Positions 61,016 through 64,000 of a stretch of 64,000 nt of DNA are shown here, in pieces (position 1 is the stretch's first letter; every line of letters begins with the position of its first letter). The stretch is from Peribacillus sp044761985 (GTDB lineage: Bacteria > Bacillota > Bacilli > Bacillales > DSM-1321). Below the pieces are notes generated by a model. That model was not told the DNA's origin, did not search any database, and worked only from the letters and a program-made list of their open reading frames with translations. A program made the translations under genes and the position numbers. The stretch covers positions 248,001 through 312,000 of the forward strand of contig NZ_JBIWDK010000002.1 of assembly GCF_044761985.1 (NCBI RefSeq). Reading direction: 5' to 3'.

Positions 61016-63235
61016 TTGAACATATTAGGAAGATTAAGCAAAATGATGACCGGAACAATCAGCCGTTGGGTTGTCATCGCCATCTGGATTATTGCGACAG
61101 TGCTGTTAACCTTCACGTTACCGGCAGTGAACGATAAAACGGAAAATGTTCCTACTGATTTACCTGCAGACTCAGATTCTGTCGTAGCGGATGAACTGAT
61201 AAAAAAAGAATTCCCTAATTCCTCAGGGATACCTGCCTTGCTTACATGGCATCGGGAGGGTGGACTGACTGATGCTGATTTAGCTGAAATTCAAAACCTT
61301 TCCAAAGAACTTACAGAAAGTCCCTTAAAACAGCAATCCTTCTTACCTCCTCTTCACAACGCTCCACTGCCCGCACTAAAGGGCTCTGTTTCTGAAGATG
61401 GTACGACTTTCGTACAGCCCCTCTTCTTTGAGGAAAGTGCCGGGACAGCCGTTTTGGAAAAAAATATTGAACGCATCAATAAGTTAGTAACCGAACGCGT
61501 CGGTACGGACCCTTCAAAGGTTAAAATCGACTCTGAAGATCTATCGCTTCGTGTAACGGGTCCTGTCGGGATTTCCGTCGATGCGACTGGATTATTTGCC
61601 GGTGCCGATATTCAATTACTACTGGCGACGGTTATACTCGTTCTTGTCGTCTTATTACTTATTTATCGCTCACCACTTTTAGCGATCATTCCATTAATCG
61701 GGGTCGGTTTCGCTTACCTTGTCACAAGTCCTATCCTAGGATTCATGGCAGACCACGGCTGGATTACAGTCGATGCTCAGGCCATTTCGATTATGACCGT
61801 ATTGCTATTCGGGGCGGGAACCGATTATTGTTTATTCTTGATTTCCCACTACCGTAGTGAATTGAGAAGACACGAAAGCAAACGAGAAGCCATGATGGCT
61901 GCCTTTAAAGATTCTTCAGGCGCCATTGCGATGAGCGGTCTGACGATCGTCGTCTCCCTATTAACATTGCTCGTGGCTCAATATGGTGCTTATCATCGTT
62001 TCGCCGTACCATTCAGCTTATCCATATTAATCATGATGATTGCTGCCTTAACTCTCGTTCCTGCACTACTTTCTGTTTTCGGCCGGGCCTCTTTCTTCCC
62101 TATCGTTCCACGTACACCCGAAATGGAAGAAGCACGCGCGAAGAAAAAGGGCAAACCCGTCAAGATACACAAAGAAGGCGGACGCATTGGAAAATGGATT
62201 GGGAATATCGTTACAACCAAGCCGTGGACCGTCATCCTTACTTGTCTGATTCTTTTCGGCCTATTAGCTGGCTATTCATCACAAATAAAGTATTCCTATG
62301 ATATCCTCTCTTCTTTCCCAGAAGACATCAACTCACGTGAAGGGTATACCGTCATTTCCGATGCCTACTCACCTGGTGAACTTGCACCGGCTACAGTCGT
62401 CATCGATACGGATGGCAAGGATATCGATTTAACGGATTCCCTGAAGGATATGAGCCTGATCGGAAGTGTCTCAGAACCTGTAAGGAGTGAGTCCAATAAG
62501 GATTTACAATCCTATGAAGTCAAATTCAATATCAACCCATACGATACGAAAGCCATCGACGCCATTTCAGATATACGCAGTTCCGTAGAAAAAGAACTGA
62601 AAGATGCGAAGATCTCATCCGTTGATGAAAAAGTATGGATTGGCGGCCAGACAGCCGAGCAACACGATAAACGCGAAACGGTCAAGGCAGATGAATTCTT
62701 GGTTTTCCCAATCATCATCGTCTTGATTTCATTGCTACTGTTAGCCTACCTTCGTTCCGTAACAGCCATGGCTTATTTAATGGGAACGGTTATCCTTTCC
62801 TTCTTTGCCGCTATGGGCTTAGGCTGGATCATCCTTCACCACTTCATGGGTGTGGATGCAATTGAAGGTACGATTCCGTTGTATTCATTCGTATTCCTTG
62901 TCGCCCTAGGAGAAGATTACAACATCTTTATGGTATCCAGCATATGGCGCAAGAAGAAGACGATGCCAATCAAGCAAGCCATAAGAGAAGGTGTAACCGA
63001 AACAAGTGGCGTCATCACTTCAGCCGGTATCATCTTGGCAGCTACATTCTCTGTGCTCGCTACGTTGCCGATTCAAGTGCTTGTCCAATTCGGACTCATA
63101 ACCGCACTCGGTGTACTGATGGACACATTCATCGTTCGCCCATTCCTAGTGCCGGCGATTACCGCTCTGCTTGGTCGCTATGCTTTCTGGCCAAGTAAAG
63201 CCCCGATTCACGAAGAAAAAGAACGTTCTAACTAA
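61016..63235 (+). CDS. MMPL-family RND transporter
   Basis: 739 residues from a TTG with GTGAGG eight bases upstream (the GTG at 60977 has no ribosome site). Twelve membrane helices in the RND layout: helix 1 near 18, an extracytoplasmic loop, then helices 2-6 (about 190-360), a second loop and helices 8-12 (about 560-725). The MMPL-type GAGTDYCLFLISHYR and GEDYNIFMVSSIW motifs carry the proton-relay Asp. It resembles B. subtilis YdgH/YdfJ. It probably exports lipids or hydrophobic compounds; the substrate is unknown and no partner regulator is next to it. Confidence 0.92.
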   Translation: MNILGRLSKMMTGTISRWVVIAIWIIATVLLTFTLPAVNDKTENVPTDLPADSDSVVADELIKKEFPNSSGIPALLTWHREGGLTDADLAEIQNLSKELTESPLKQQSFLPPLHNAPLPALKGSVSEDGTTFVQPLFFEESAGTAVLEKNIERINKLVTERVGTDPSKVKIDSEDLSLRVTGPVGISVDATGLFAGADIQLLLATVILVLVVLLLIYRSPLLAIIPLIGVGFAYLVTSPILGFMADHGWITVDAQAISIMTVLLFGAGTDYCLFLISHYRSELRRHESKREAMMAAFKDSSGAIAMSGLTIVVSLLTLLVAQYGAYHRFAVPFSLSILIMMIAALTLVPALLSVFGRASFFPIVPRTPEMEEARAKKKGKPVKIHKEGGRIGKWIGNIVTTKPWTVILTCLILFGLLAGYSSQIKYSYDILSSFPEDINSREGYTVISDAYSPGELAPATVVIDTDGKDIDLTDSLKDMSLIGSVSEPVRSESNKDLQSYEVKFNINPYDTKAIDAISDIRSSVEKELKDAKISSVDEKVWIGGQTAEQHDKRETVKADEFLVFPIIIVLISLLLLAYLRSVTAMAYLMGTVILSFFAAMGLGWIILHHFMGVDAIEGTIPLYSFVFLVALGEDYNIFMVSSIWRKKKTMPIKQAIREGVTETSGVITSAGIILAATFSVLATLPIQVLVQFGLITALGVLMDTFIVRPFLVPAITALLGRYAFWPSKAPIHEEKERSN

Positions 63236-63248
63236 GAGTTTCTTTCTT

Positions 63249-63288
63249 AAACCTGTGTCCGCACACATGCGGCACAGGTTTTTTTGCA
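63249..63288 (+). terminator. Terminator of the MMPL gene
   Basis: AAACCTGTGTCCGCA pairs with TGCGGCACAGGTTT (one mismatch) around CACA, followed by a T run. Confidence 0.9.
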
Positions 63289-63397
63289 TTTTCTAAATAA
63301 AGGAAAAAACGTTTGACTCTGGAACCCCCAGCTCATATAATTACAATATGTTAAATTATCTCAAATTAAAGATATATGAAGTGGAGGAATATACAAA

Positions 63398-63931
63398 ATG
63401 GCTAAAACAAAATGGATAGTCGACCCTACACACAGCGCGATAGAGTTTTCTGTAAAACACATGATGATTGCAAAAGTAAAAGGAAGTTTCAATAAATTTG
63501 ACGCCAACATTTCTGCAGACCCAACCGACCTAACAACGGCGGAAATTGATTTCACCGTCGATTTGTCCAGCATTGACACTCGTAATACAGACCGTGATAA
63601 CCACCTGCGTTCTGCTGACTTCTTTGACGTTGAAAAGAACCCGGAACTGATATTTAAAGCTACAGACATCAAAAAAACGGATGACGATGAGTATGCCGTA
63701 ACCGGTGATGTCACACTTCATGGAGTGACAAAAGAAGAAACATTCGTTATGACATTCGAAGGGCAAGGAAAAGATCCATGGGGTACGGAAAAAGCAGGAT
63801 TCAGTGGCAAAGGCAAGGTGAAACGCAGCGACTATGGTTTAACCTATAATGCTGCCCTGGAAACGGGCGGGGTACTGATTGGGGATCAAATCACCATTTC
63901 CATTGATATCGAAGCCGCAAGAGAAGCGTAA
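63398..63931 (+). CDS. YceI-family lipid-binding protein
   Basis: 177 residues, full length, an eight-stranded lipocalin-like barrel. It opens with the family signature WIVDPTHSAIEFSVKHM and has FDVEKNPELIFKATDI and DVTLHGVTKEETFVM. The family binds isoprenoid or long-chain lipids; cytosolic members such as this one (no signal peptide) may act in quinone or acid-stress physiology, which is not proved. GTGGAGGA is present before the ATG. Confidence 0.92.
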   Translation: MAKTKWIVDPTHSAIEFSVKHMMIAKVKGSFNKFDANISADPTDLTTAEIDFTVDLSSIDTRNTDRDNHLRSADFFDVEKNPELIFKATDIKKTDDDEYAVTGDVTLHGVTKEETFVMTFEGQGKDPWGTEKAGFSGKGKVKRSDYGLTYNAALETGGVLIGDQITISIDIEAAREA

Positions 63932-63945
63932 AATGTTTCATTAAT

Positions 63946-63988
63946 AAACCCCCAATGAGCAGAGCAACCTGCCTTTTGGGGGTTTCTT
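63946..63988 (+). terminator. Terminator of the yceI-type gene
   Basis: AAACCCCCAA pairs with TTGGGGGTTT around a 22-base loop, followed by CTT. Confidence 0.75.
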
Positions 63989-64000
63989 GTGAAAAATCGT

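Overview
The window reads as a low-GC Gram-positive, endospore-forming Bacillaceae chromosome, probably Bacillus or Peribacillus. The evidence is gene order matching the Bacillus core (secG-est-rnr-smpB-ssrA; cggR-gapA-pgk-tpiA-gpmI-eno; yvcI-rapZ-yvcK-whiA-crh next to clpP and trxB; the complete hisZGDBHAFI operon; hprK-lgt-yvoD-ppaX-yvoF; uvrBA-csbA), strong AGGAGG ribosome sites, and recognisable CggR, CtsR, CcpA (cre) and LexA-type sites. The species call is inference.

Positions 1 to about 12500 are an accessory island. It carries a four-gene BREX type 1 block (brxA-brxB-brxC-pglX, minus strand) that ends at a hairpin right after pglX, with no pglZ or brxL beside it. It also has several decayed genes (1-456, 8896-9075, 10071-10645), one intact small secreted protein, an excisionase-like gene, and a tyrosine integrase whose 3' end faces ssrA. 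The obvious reading is an integrative element inserted at the 3' end of the tmRNA gene, with its other end off the left edge.

Positions 12500 to 19600 hold the trans-translation and RNA-decay cluster (ssrA, smpB, rnr) with est and secG, followed by a small membrane protein and two lipoproteins, one of them a VanY-type carboxypeptidase. Positions 19600 to 26800 are the lower-glycolysis operon under CggR, with a clear operator and an internal pgk promoter with a 5' hairpin. Positions 26800 to 36500 hold a glutaredoxin-like gene, sigL with a cre site, tRNA-Arg(CCG), clpP under a CtsR site, the crh/whiA/yvcK/rapZ operon, trxB and a TPR protein.

Positions 36600 to 43250 are the histidine operon. 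It is decorated with copies of a GGGTCTGACCCC-type palindromic repeat, one of which supplies the hisD stop codon; two more copies lie upstream of hisZ, next to a cassette of an acidic surface protein, a class D sortase and a 48-residue protein. Positions 45600 to 57100 carry yvoF, ppaX, yvoD, lgt, hprK, a SPOR-domain amidase, a YvlB/LiaX-like protein, uvrA, uvrB and csbA. The right end has a catalase, a five-SH3 cell-wall amidase, an MMPL transporter and a YceI protein.

Functional themes are carbon-flux control (CggR, HprK, PpaX, Crh, YvcK, RapZ, cre at sigL), protein quality control (tmRNA, SmpB, ClpP), envelope building and remodelling, DNA repair, and an acquired and possibly incomplete phage-defence island.
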